From UBA2767 sp965228625 (GTDB taxonomy: Bacteria > Pseudomonadota > Alphaproteobacteria > Rhizobiales > Methyloligellaceae): 64,000 nucleotides of DNA. The stretch lies in the NCBI GenBank assembly GCA_965228625.1, contig OZ245829.1:4774001-4838000 (forward strand). Reading direction: 5' to 3'. Of the stretch, positions 17,326 through 26,400 are shown one piece after another (position 1 is the first letter of the stretch; each line of letters opens with the position of its first letter). Made by a program: the position numbers and the translations under genes. The notes under the pieces are model-generated. The model had not been told where the DNA came from, did not search any database, and saw only the letters and a list, made by a program, of their open reading frames with translations.

Positions 17326-18540
17326 TTAACTTTTGCTCTTATCCGACAGCAACGATCGTGCCAACCCGCGGCCCAGATCATCGAGCCCGAACACGTCGGC
17401 CAGTGTCTCCGGCTTGGCGATACCATCGCGCAATGCCGCATCGACCGTATCCGCCACAAGCGCCGCGATGCGCGCGAACCCTATCCTGCCTTCAAGGAAG
17501 GCCTCAACCGCAATTTCATTGGCTGCATTGAGGACCGTCGTCGTCCCATTATCGGCCATCATCACGTCTTGCGCCAGTCGCAGGCACGGAAAGCGGTCTT
17601 TGTCCGGTGCTTCAAAAGTAAGTGAACCCACCTGTGCCAGATCGAGCCGCTCGGTCGGAGCCCACATGCGTTCCGGCCAGGCGAGCGAATAGGCGATCGG
17701 CGTGCGCATGTCCGGTGAACTCATCTGTGCGAGCACCGAACCGTCCGCGTATTCGACCAGACAATGCACGATGGACTGGGGGTGAATAACGACGTCGAGC
17801 TGGTGCGCGTCCACCGGAAAGAGGTGAAATGCTTCAATGAGCTCAAGTCCTTTATTCATCAAAGTGGCCGAATCGACGGTGATCTTCCGACCCATGGACC
17901 ATGTCGGGTGATTCAGGGCGTCTTCCAATGTCGCGGAAGCCATTTGTTTCGCTGTCCAGGTCCGGAACGGACCGCCCGACGCGGTCAGCGAGATCTTCTC
18001 GATGGCCGTGGACACACCAGGGTCGATTGCCTGATAGGCGGCGGAGTGCTCGGAATCGACCGGAAGAAGCCGCGTACCGGCGCGGTCCACCGCCTTCATG
18101 AAAAGATCGCCGGCGGATACGAGACATTCCTTGTTCGCCAGGGCGACGCAGGTTCCCTGCTCCACCGCCTTCAAGGTCGGCCGTAGCCCCGCACATCCGG
18201 TGATTGCGGCCATTGTCCAGTCGGCGGGCCGCTCGACCGCCTCCATCAGGGCCTCGGGGCCAGCGGCGGCCTCGACGCCAGAACCGGCGAGCGCGGACTT
18301 CAGGTCCTCATAACCATCGGCGCCGGCGAGCACCGCCAACTCGGCATTGTGCTCGATGGCCAGACGCGCCAGTTGCTCCGCGTTGTTGTGCGCCGTCAAG
18401 GCAACGACATCGTAACTGTCCGGGTCACGGCCAATGAGATCAAGAGTCGAGCACCCGATGGAACCGGTCGCTCCGAGAATGCTAATCCGGCGTGGCGTTT
18501 GCGTCTCCGCGGAATTGGCAATCGCGGTTGCTGTACCCAT
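17326..18540 (-). CDS. dxr: 1-deoxy-D-xylulose-5-phosphate reductoisomerase
   Basis: A 404-residue NADPH-dependent enzyme that makes 2-C-methyl-D-erythritol 4-phosphate, the committed step of the MEP isoprenoid pathway. Motifs are the dinucleotide loop ILGATGSIGCSTLDLI near residue 20, LANKECLVSAG, the metal-ligand region LLPVDSEHSAAYQA, LTASGGPFRTW, and MGRKITVDSATLMNKGLE. ATG 18540 gives the usual length; an in-frame TTG at 18603 that overlaps cdsA is rejected as start. It follows cdsA by 53 bases. Its product feeds the undecaprenyl chain made by UppS two genes upstream. Confidence 0.97.
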   Translation of the reverse strand: MGTATAIANSAETQTPRRISILGATGSIGCSTLDLIGRDPDSYDVVALTAHNNAEQLARLAIEHNAELAVLAGADGYEDLKSALAGSGVEAAAGPEALMEAVERPADWTMAAITGCAGLRPTLKAVEQGTCVALANKECLVSAGDLFMKAVDRAGTRLLPVDSEHSAAYQAIDPGVSTAIEKISLTASGGPFRTWTAKQMASATLEDALNHPTWSMGRKITVDSATLMNKGLELIEAFHLFPVDAHQLDVVIHPQSIVHCLVEYADGSVLAQMSSPDMRTPIAYSLAWPERMWAPTERLDLAQVGSLTFEAPDKDRFPCLRLAQDVMMADNGTTTVLNAANEIAVEAFLEGRIGFARIAALVADTVDAALRDGIAKPETLADVFGLDDLGRGLARSLLSDKSKS

Positions 18541-18593
18541 GTGCGTCAATCCGTTCTCTGCGAACTCTCTCAAAGCAATGCCCGAAATCTTGT

Positions 18594-19454
18594 CTATGGC
18601 CAAATTAAAATTGCTTGAGAAGGAGTAACCGTATCACGTGTCGCCGCCAGACACCCGGCCGCAAGAACGGCACCGATGAGGCCGTCGGCGCGGTCCAGCA
18701 ATCCGCCATGGCCCGGAAGCAGGCGTCCCGAATCCTTGACGTTGAACCTGCGCTTTACAGCAGATTCCATCAAGTCTCCGATCTGGCTCGCAAGCGCCAA
18801 TCCCGCGCCCGCCAGGGTCAGGCCGAGCACCGATGTGCCGCCAAGCCACAATGCAAACCCACACGCCAGGGCCGTCGGAAACACGAGCCCACCCGCAAAG
18901 CCGGACCAGGTTTTGCCCGGCGAGATGGCCGGCGCAAGCTTCGGGCCGCGTAACGTCCGGCCGACGAAATAGGCGGCGCTGTCGGTCGCGGCGACGATAA
19001 GGAACACGAACAGTACCGCAGCCAGCCCCAAGGACGGGTCGGCGCGGAACACGACGAGCAGTGAGAGTGGAATGCCGACATAGGCGACACCGAGAATGGA
19101 CCAGATCTGATGCGGCCTTCCCCGGGCCAGAAGCGCAACCGCGGTGCAACCCGCCGCAAGCGCACCGAATATTGGCCACGCGCTGTTCTGGGCAGCGGCC
19201 AGCAAACACGCCGCTGCCGCGCTGGCAGCATGAACGAAAAAGATCGCATCCCATGTCTCTTCGCGCACAAGCCGGCCCCACTCCCGGGCCAGGATCACGG
19301 CGCCCGCGGCCATCATCAGTGCGAATGGCCACAATCCGGCGATCGTGAGGAGCGTGACGACAATCGCCAGTACCGCGGCGGAGCCGAGGCGTTGAACCAA
19401 TTCACCTTGCGGGGCTGTTCGATTGTTTTCCGGCCGCTGCGACGCGTTGTTCAC
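18594..19454 (-). CDS. cdsA: Phosphatidate cytidylyltransferase
   Basis: A 286-residue polytopic membrane enzyme that makes CDP-diacylglycerol from phosphatidate and CTP. About eight hydrophobic segments are seen from AAVLAIVVTLLTIAGLW onward. The C-terminal signature lies around residues 185-265: TDSAAYFVGRTLRGPKLAP, SPGKTWSGFAGG, QIGDLMESAVKRRFNVKD, DSGRLLPGHGGLLDRADG. The start is GTG at 19454, which overlaps the uppS stop as GTGA; longer frames would run far into uppS. The pairing of uppS and cdsA is standard. Confidence 0.94.
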   Translation of the reverse strand: MNNASQRPENNRTAPQGELVQRLGSAAVLAIVVTLLTIAGLWPFALMMAAGAVILAREWGRLVREETWDAIFFVHAASAAAACLLAAAQNSAWPIFGALAAGCTAVALLARGRPHQIWSILGVAYVGIPLSLLVVFRADPSLGLAAVLFVFLIVAATDSAAYFVGRTLRGPKLAPAISPGKTWSGFAGGLVFPTALACGFALWLGGTSVLGLTLAGAGLALASQIGDLMESAVKRRFNVKDSGRLLPGHGGLLDRADGLIGAVLAAGCLAATRDTVTPSQAILIWP

Positions 19455-20203
19455 GCTGTGGACCTCGCCTGCAATCCGCCGAATCGCCGTTCCCGGTTGC
19501 GGAACGTCGAAATGGCATCTTCCAGGTTCGACCGTGTGAAGTCGGGCCAATAGGTGTCAACGAACACAAACTCCGTGTAGGCGCATTGCCAGAGCAGAAA
19601 GTTCGAGAGCCGCTGTTCCCCGCTGGTGCGGATAAGAAGATCGGGATCCGGCAGCCCTGACGTGTCGAGATATTCGCCAAACAGGTCCGGGCAGATTTCT
19701 TCGCTGTCCAGGTTTCCTGCCTTCACCTGTTCGGCAATACGTTTGGCCGCACGCGCGATTTCATCCCGCGATCCATAGTTGAATGCGACGGTGAGCTGCA
19801 GTCCGGAATTGTCCCTGGTCAGGGCAACTGCATCCTCGATCAGCCGGATTATGTCCCCCTCGATCCCGGTCCGCTTGCCGATGACGCGAATCTTGACGCC
19901 GTGCTTGTGCAGATCCGCCAGGTCCGTCCGGATGAAACGCCGCAAAAGCGACATGAGATCGCGCACTTCCGACGGCGGCCGAGACCAGTTCTCCGAGGAG
20001 AAGCTGAAGAGCGTGAGATGCCGTAGCCCCATCTCGATCGCCGCGTGCACCACGCCGCGCACGCTTTCCACGCCACGCTTGTGCCCCTCGGTTCGGCTGA
20101 GCTCCCGTTCCGCGGCCCAGCGGCCGTTGCCATCCATGATGATCGCGACATGCTCGGGCATGTCGTCTTCGATGGACGTTTGCTCGACGGTTTGGTCTAG
20201 CAT
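19451..20203 (-). CDS. uppS: Isoprenyl (undecaprenyl diphosphate) synthase
   Basis: A cis-prenyltransferase that makes the C55 lipid carrier for peptidoglycan and O-antigen. Motifs are HVAIIMDGNGRWAAER with the catalytic Asp, GHKRGVESVRG, LTLFSFSSENWSRP, TVAFNYGSRDEIARA and the C-terminal DLLIRTSGEQRLSNFLLWQ. The start is uncertain: ATG 20203 (250 residues) has no good ribosome site, ATG 20161 has a weak GAAGA before it, and a TTG at 20275 abuts the frr stop. ATG 20203 is used here. It overlaps cdsA by GTGA. Confidence 0.94.
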   Translation of the reverse strand: MLDQTVEQTSIEDDMPEHVAIIMDGNGRWAAERELSRTEGHKRGVESVRGVVHAAIEMGLRHLTLFSFSSENWSRPPSEVRDLMSLLRRFIRTDLADLHKHGVKIRVIGKRTGIEGDIIRLIEDAVALTRDNSGLQLTVAFNYGSRDEIARAAKRIAEQVKAGNLDSEEICPDLFGEYLDTSGLPDPDLLIRTSGEQRLSNFLLWQCAYTEFVFVDTYWPDFTRSNLEDAISTFRNRERRFGGLQARSTA

Positions 20204-20275
20204 GGTCACGGGGAGTGAGTGCCTCGCTGTCTCAGACTGACAGGTGGTGCCTGTCCGCAATCGCCGGTCTGTCAA

Positions 20276-20833
20276 TCAGACCTGCATGATTTCCTCTTCT
20301 TTCGCCGACAGTGCCTCATCGATCTTCTTTATGACCGAGTCGGTTATGTCCTGCACTTCGGCACCGTGCGTATGCTGTTCGTCCTGGCCCATTTCCCCGG
20401 CCTTTTCCTGCCGTTTGAGCTGTTCCATACCGTCGCGCCGGACGTTTCTCACAGCCACGCGCGCCTGTTCCGCATATTTGGCGGCCTGCTTCGCCAGTTC
20501 CTGGCGCCGCTCCTCGTTGAGCTCCGGTATCGGGATGCGCAGCACCTGCCCCTCGCCGATCGGATTGAGGCCGAGACCGGACTCCCGGATCGCCTTGTCG
20601 ACCGCATCGACCTGAGATTTGTCCCATACCTGCACGTTTATCGTGCGCGGCTCCGGGACCGTGATGGTCGCGAGCTGATTGAGCGGCATCGGCGTTCCAT
20701 AGGCATCGACCGTAACCGGATCCAGCAGGCTGGCGTTTGCACGGCCCGTTCGCAAACTTCCAAACTCCTGTTTCAGCACGTTGAACGCGCCATCCATGCG
20801 CCGTTGCAAGTCTTTAAGATCGAACTTTGACAT
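20276..20833 (-). CDS. frr: Ribosome recycling factor
   Basis: A 185-residue three-helix bundle protein that splits post-termination ribosomes together with EF-G. It begins MSKFDLKDLQRRMDGAF and holds the signature LRTGRANASLLDPV near residue 30 and the C-terminal ITDSVIKKIDEALSAKE. The frame is open upstream to 21004, but ATG 20833 matches the family start and has GGGAG about 9 bases before it. Normally pyrH lies directly upstream; here the preceding gene is tsf, 279 bases away, with a hairpin between. Confidence 0.97.
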   Translation of the reverse strand: MSKFDLKDLQRRMDGAFNVLKQEFGSLRTGRANASLLDPVTVDAYGTPMPLNQLATITVPEPRTINVQVWDKSQVDAVDKAIRESGLGLNPIGEGQVLRIPIPELNEERRQELAKQAAKYAEQARVAVRNVRRDGMEQLKRQEKAGEMGQDEQHTHGAEVQDITDSVIKKIDEALSAKEEEIMQV

Positions 20834-21112
20834 CGTCTCACTCCCACGAAACGCGGCGGGCCCCGACGGATGGGCAGGGCGTGGTCCGCCGGCCGGGCAA
20901 TCCCGGTACGATAGGTATACGTCGGGACAAAGCCAAACAAACAGTTTCGAGCCGAGCGACGTTACCAACCGGGGTGCGCAGCTTCCTTCCTCCCAAACCC
21001 TCATGGTCCGGTGGCCGGACCATCTGTTAATTATGGGAATTGGATTGCCATCGGCAAGGGTGATTGAGGCCTAAAGTACGGAATTTACAGAAGATGTCCG
21101 AAGTTGAAGGTC
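20834..21112 (-). other. tsf-frr gap where pyrH is expected
   Basis: This stretch has no reading frame resembling uridylate kinase and is far too short for it (about 720 bases). It holds a hairpin at 21003-21023 just after tsf and the frr ribosome site. A promoter for frr may be present but none is convincing; the best AT-rich segment is around 20915-20945. Confidence 0.6.
21003..21023 (-). terminator. Hairpin after tsf, possible terminator
   Basis: ATGGTCCGG pairs perfectly with CCGGACCAT around a three-base loop, giving a nine-base G+C-rich stem 90 bases after the tsf stop. The minus-strand sequence that follows is GAGGGTTTGGG, so there is no true U tract. It may be a weak or Rho-assisted terminator that separates rpsB-tsf from frr onward. 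Confidence 0.4.
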
Positions 21113-22039
21113 TCAACTGCCGGCCGCCGCCGCGGCGACTTCAGCGGCAAAATCGTCTTCTTCCTTTTCCACACCCTCGCCCAGAGCAAACCTTGCGAAG
21201 CCTGTGACCTTCACCGGGGCACCGATCTCGCCTTCGGCAGCCTTTATCGCATCGCCGACCTTGCTTTCGCCGTCAATGACGTAGACCTGAGACATCAGCG
21301 CCACTTCCTCGTAGTACTTGCGGAGCCGCCCCTCGACCATCTTTTCGATGATGTTCTCGGGTTTGCCCGACTCACGCGCCTGTTCGCTCAATACGGTGCG
21401 TTCGCGCTCGATGACATCGGGATTGATGTCCGCCTCCGTGACGGCGATCGGATTGGCCGCTGCAACATGCATCGCAAGCTTGCGGCCGAGTTCGTCGAGC
21501 TTCGCCTTGTCACCCGAAGACTCAAGGCCGACAAGCACGCCGATCTTGCCCAAACCGGTGGCGGCGGCGTTGTGCATGTAGTGGCCGATCACGCCCTCGC
21601 CGACCTCAACGCGCTGCGATCGCCGCAAGATCATGTTCTCGCCAATCGTTCCGACCATTTCCTTGAGCTGCTCGGCAACGGACAGGCCGCCATCGCCGTA
21701 AGCCATCGCCTCGAGTTCCTGCGTGTCCTTCGCCTTGAGGGCGAGATGGGCAATCTTCGAGACCATTTCCTGAAACTGTTCGTTGCGCGCCACGAAATCG
21801 GTCTCCGAGTTCACCTCGACAACCGCTCCGGTCGTGCCGTCCGTGGCAATACCGACGAGGCCTTCCGCGGCCACGCGGCCGGCCTTCTTCGCGGCACTGG
21901 CAAGACCCTTGGTCCTGAGCCAGTCGACAGCGGCTTCCATGTCGCCGCCGTTTTCGTTCAGGGCCGTCTTGCAGTCCATCATACCTGCGCCGGTCTTCTC
22001 ACGCAGTTCCTTCACCATCGCTGCTGAAATGGTCGCCAT
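21113..22039 (-). CDS. tsf: Elongation factor Ts
   Basis: A 308-residue guanine nucleotide exchange factor for EF-Tu. The N-terminal UBA-like domain is MVKELREKTGAGMMDCKTAL; the core holds VEVNSETDFVARNEQF and the coiled hairpin region follows; the C-terminal module is near the end (MVEGRLRKYYEEV). ATG 22039 is the only sensible start. It follows rpsB by 69 bases. The unusual point is downstream, where pyrH is missing. Confidence 0.98.
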   Translation of the reverse strand: MATISAAMVKELREKTGAGMMDCKTALNENGGDMEAAVDWLRTKGLASAAKKAGRVAAEGLVGIATDGTTGAVVEVNSETDFVARNEQFQEMVSKIAHLALKAKDTQELEAMAYGDGGLSVAEQLKEMVGTIGENMILRRSQRVEVGEGVIGHYMHNAAATGLGKIGVLVGLESSGDKAKLDELGRKLAMHVAAANPIAVTEADINPDVIERERTVLSEQARESGKPENIIEKMVEGRLRKYYEEVALMSQVYVIDGESKVGDAIKAAEGEIGAPVKVTGFARFALGEGVEKEEDDFAAEVAAAAAGS

Positions 22040-22108
22040 ATCCGTATCCTATGGAATCAGGTTGTAATTCATGTGTCTGGTACGCACTCGACTGACACGT
22101 CCGGTTCG

Positions 22109-23299
22109 TTACGCCTTGGCCAGTTCCTTGGCCTGCTTGACCCAGTCATCGCGCTCGATGCGGCCTTTGAGATTCAGCGCCTCGTCGATCTCCGCGATCT
22201 CGGCCTTCTTGAGCGCACCGATCTGCCGGTAGTGATAAATCCCGAAGTCGTTGAGGCTCTTTTCCAGCACGGGTCCAACCCCGGTCAGGGCCTTGAGATC
22301 ATCCGCCTCGCCATCCGGCTTCTTGAGGCCTTCGAACGCAGTTGCGCTCTTCTTCGGCGCGGCCGCAGGTTCCGCGTCTTTCTTGGCATCCTTCTTGTCG
22401 CCGTCGGCCGTCTTGGCACTCGGCTTTTCGTCCTTTTTCGGCTTGGGCGCCTCGGCCTTGTTGTCGGCCTTCACCGGCTCCTCCGCCGCCGTATCGGGGG
22501 CGGGTTTTTCCGCCGCGGCGGGTGGCGTTTCCGCTTCGCCGTCAGCCGCTGCCAGCGTTTCCTCCGCCGGTGGCGCCTCGGCCTCGCCGATGTCGACGCC
22601 GGCCGCACCCTGTGCCCGTTCGATGCCGTCGATGGCCGCCCGCGAAATCAGGTCGCAATACAGCGCGATCGCCCGCCCGGCATCGTCGTTTCCGGGAATC
22701 GGAAAGTCGACTTCGTCGGGGTCGCAATTCGTGTCGACGATCGCGATCACCGGGATTTTCAGTTTGCGCGCCTCGGCAACTGCGATCGATTCCTTGTTCG
22801 TGTCGATCACGAACAACAGGTCGGGCAGCCCGCCGATGTCCTTGATGCCGCCGAGAGCCCGCTCGATCTTGTCGCGCTCGCGGGTGAGCTGCAGAAGTTC
22901 TTTCTTGGTCAGGCCCTGCCCTTCGCCGTCCAGCAGTTCCTCGAGGGTGCGAAGCCGCTTGATCGACTTTGAAATCGTCTGCCAGTTGGTCAGCGTGCCG
23001 CCAAGCCAGCGATGATTGATGAAGTACTGGGCGGACTGACGGGCGCTTTGCGCGACGGCGTCCGATGCCTGGCGTTTCGTGCCGACGAACAGCACACGCC
23101 CGCCCCGGGCAATCGTGTCTGAAACCGTCACCAGAGCCTGATGAAGCAGTGGAACGGTTTGTGCCAAGTCTATGATATGAATGTTGTTTCGGGCACCGAA
23201 AATGTACGGCGCCATTTTCGGATTCCAACGGTGTGACTGATGGCCGAAATGCACGCCTGCTTCGAGCAGTTCGCGCATGTTGAACGTCGGCAGTGCCAT
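22109..23299 (-). CDS. rpsB: 30S ribosomal protein S2 with C-terminal extension
   Basis: About 396 residues, some 140 more than ordinary S2. Residues 1-235 are a complete S2 (FNMRELLEAGVHFGHQ, RWNPKMAPYIFGARN, VPVIAIVDTNCDPDEVD-like end). Residues 236-330 form a linker rich in Ala, Pro, Glu and Lys (KKDAKKDAEPAAAPKK). Residues 331-396 look like a small helix-hairpin-helix-type domain (DDLKALTGVGPVLEKSLNDF, then YHYRQIGALKK). Such tails are known on some alphaproteobacterial ribosomal and complex I proteins; their function is not established. AGGAG lies about 7 bases before ATG 23299. Ribosomal S2 is commonly autoregulated, but I see no specific leader structure. Confidence 0.97.
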   Translation of the reverse strand: MALPTFNMRELLEAGVHFGHQSHRWNPKMAPYIFGARNNIHIIDLAQTVPLLHQALVTVSDTIARGGRVLFVGTKRQASDAVAQSARQSAQYFINHRWLGGTLTNWQTISKSIKRLRTLEELLDGEGQGLTKKELLQLTRERDKIERALGGIKDIGGLPDLLFVIDTNKESIAVAEARKLKIPVIAIVDTNCDPDEVDFPIPGNDDAGRAIALYCDLISRAAIDGIERAQGAAGVDIGEAEAPPAEETLAAADGEAETPPAAAEKPAPDTAAEEPVKADNKAEAPKPKKDEKPSAKTADGDKKDAKKDAEPAAAPKKSATAFEGLKKPDGEADDLKALTGVGPVLEKSLNDFGIYHYRQIGALKKAEIAEIDEALNLKGRIERDDWVKQAKELAKA

Positions 23300-23399
23300 G
23301 ACTGCGCTCCTTCTTCCGGTTGAACCTCCGCGAATGAGTCGACGCCGTCAGTTGCCTGCGACGCACCGGAAAGTGGCAGTGCTCCAATGTTCAGCTTGC

Positions 23400-23423
23400 G
23401 CCGAAAAAAGCCTGCCGCTTGGC
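23400..23423 (-). terminator. Weak intrinsic terminator after rpsB promoter region / before dnaE end
   Basis: On the minus strand, downstream of dnaE, TGCC-AAGC-GGCA is followed by GGC and six T residues. The stem is only four base pairs, so efficiency is doubtful. It would separate dnaE from rpsB, 160 bases further along the strand. Confidence 0.3.
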
Positions 23424-23460
23424 ATTCGCGTGTGTGATGGCACGCCTTATAGGCGCGAAC

Positions 23461-26400
23461 TCAGGCGTTTGCAAGTGAGAGTGAGCGCGCCCGGAGGCCG
23501 TTCCCGGCAGTGCGGCCGCTGCCGGCCAGAACCGGTTCGATGGCCTTCACCCCCGGAATGACGCTGAGGGCGCCCGCTCCGTTCGGCGAGACGTCGAATT
23601 TGCCGGGAATCTCCACTTCAAGCTCACGGCCGACATCGTTCAGGCGCAACACAAGCCACACCCTGCCGTCGCCGTTCTCGCACAGACGTTCCTGCACCTG
23701 CTTGAGCGAGGCGGGGTCATCGACGACGATCCGCATGCCTTTCTGCGTGCGGGTCGCGAGCGCTTCCAGGGGCTCCACCCCAGTGATGCGTGCTCTCATG
23801 GCGTCCGCCTCGCCCTCCGCCTCAACGTCGACGAGGACCGGCGTGCCAGGCGCGAGGATGTCGGAATGCGACGCCAGCAGTTCGGAAAAGACGATCGCCT
23901 CGAACTGGCCGGTCTGGTCGGACAGTCCAACGAAGGCAAAACGATTGCCGCGGGCCGACGTACGTTCCTGGCGGTAGGAGATGACGCCGGCGATGCGTTC
24001 GGCCGCCGTGCCGGAGCCCGCACGCGCGCTGAATTCGGCCCAGCTCGCGATGCCGTGCTCGCGCAGAACCGCCTGGTACTGATCGAGCGGATGACCGGAG
24101 ACGAAGAACCCGATTGCCTCCTGCTCGCGCGTCAGCCGGTCCATCGGCAGCCACGGCTCGGCATCCCGCAGAATGAGCTCGCGCTCCGCCTCTTCTCCAA
24201 AAAGATCGTTCTGGTCGTCGTGTTCCGGGTTCGCGGCGCACCGCAGCAGCCGGTCGCCATTCGCAAACAGCTTGCCCCGGTCGGCATCGAACCGGTCCAG
24301 CGCGCCGGCCGCGATCAGGGCCTCGAGGCCACGCTTGTTGACGGCACGCGCGTTCAGACGGTGCGCGAAGTCGGTGAGACTCTTGAACGCGCCGTTTTCG
24401 TCCCGCTCGGCAACGATGGTTTCCGCCGCGGCGCGGCCCATGTTCTTCAGCGCGCCCAGCGCGTAACGGATGGCGCGGTCGTGGGGACTGAAATCGGCCT
24501 GAGAGGTGTTCACGCAGGGCGGCTCGACCGAAATCCCCGCGCGGCGGGCATCCTGCACGAACACGTTCAGCTTGTCCGTATTGCCCATATCGAGCGTCAT
24601 CGACGCGGCGAGAAACTCGACCTGGTAATTCGCCTTGAGATATGCGGTCTGGTAGGCGATCAGCGCGTAGGCGGCGGCATGGGACTTGTTGAAGCCGTAT
24701 CCCGCGAACTTGGCGACCAGTTCGAATATGAACTCCGCTCTCCCCTTGTCGACATCGTTGGCAACCGCACCGTCCACGAAGCGCGCACGCTGTTCGTCCA
24801 TCTCCTTCTTGATCTTCTTGCCCATGGCACGGCGCAGCAGATCGGCTTCTCCGAGCGAATAGCCGGAAAGGACCTGGGCAATCTGCATCACCTGCTCCTG
24901 GTAGATGATGATGCCGTACGTCTCTTCCAGGATCGGCTGGATCAAAGGATGCAGGTAGTCCACCTCCTCCGTGCCGTGTTTCCGGTTGATGAACGACTCA
25001 ATGTTCGCCATCGGGCCCGGCCGGTAGAGAGCGACCATGGCGATGATGTCCTCGAAACGGTCCGGCTTGAGCTTCCGCAGCGCCTCTCGCATGCCCGCGC
25101 TTTCCAACTGGAACACGCCTACCGTCTCCGCTTCGGAAAGCAGCGCGAATGTCTGGTGATCGTCGAGGGGAATGCGGGCCGGGTCGATGTCGTCGCCGCG
25201 CTCGATGATCAGCTCCTTCGTCATTTCGATCACGGTCAGGGTCTTGAGCCCGAGGAAGTCGAACTTGACGAGACCTGCCGCTTCGACCCACTTCATGTTG
25301 AACTGCGTGGCGGGCAGGTTCGAGCGCGGATCGCGATAGAGCGGCACCAGCTCCGTCAAGGGCCTGTCGCCGATGACGATGCCGGCGGCATGTGTGGAGG
25401 CGTGTCGGTAGAGCCCTTCCAGTCTTTGTCCGATGTCCAGCAGCCGCGCCACGATCTCCTCGCGGTCGCGTTCCTCCTGCAGCCGCGGCTCTCCCGCGAT
25501 GGCGGCGGGCAGGCTGACCGGATTCGCCGGGTCCGCCGGCACCATCTTGCACAGTCGGTCGACATGACCGTAGGGCATCTGCAGCACCCGGCCGACGTCG
25601 CGCAACACCGCCCGTGCCTGCAGTTTTCCGAAGGTGATGATCTGGGCAACACGGTCATTCCCGTACTTCTGCTGTACATAGGCGATGACCTCGTCGCGCC
25701 GGTCCTGGCAGAAATCGATATCGAAGTCCGGCATGGACACGCGTTCCGGGTTGAGAAACCGCTCGAACAGCAATCCGAAGCGCATCGGATCGAGGTCGGT
25801 GATGGTCAGCGCCCATGCGACGAGCGAGCCGGCACCCGAGCCACGTCCGGGCCCTACGGGAATGTCGGCGTTCTTCGCCCACTGGATGAAGTCGGCGACA
25901 ATCAAAAAGTACCCCGCATAAGCCATGCGCGAGATGATCCCGAGCTCGAGCTCAAGCCGCTCCCAGTAGGCCGCCTCCTCGAAGCCCTCGGCGAGGCCCT
26001 CCTCGCGCAAACGGCGCTTCAACCCCTCTTCCGCCTGGGCCTTCAGCTCCTTCGCTTCGGCGCTCTTCTGGTCTTCCGACCCCTCCTTCACCCATTGCGG
26101 CAGGATCGGGTCACGCAGGAGCGGCCGGTAAGCACATCTCTGGGCGATTTCGATGGTGTTCTCGATCGCCTCCGGCAGGTCGGCGAACAGATCGGACATC
26201 TCCTTCGTCGACTTGAAATGGTGCTGCGGGCTGAGCCGGCGCCGTTCGTCGACGCTGATGTAGGTGCCCTCGGCGATGCAGATCAGCGCATCATGCGCCT
26301 CGAAATCGTCCTGCCTGGCGAAATAGGGCTGGTTGGTTGCAACCAGCGGCAGCTCCAGGTCATGGGCAAGCGCGATCAGGTCGGGTTCCACGCGCCGCTC

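Noticed and set aside
20834..21004. N-terminal extension of frr as a possible remnant of pyrH
   Set aside because: The extra 57 residues show no UMP kinase motif, and frr has a clear start and ribosome site at 20833.
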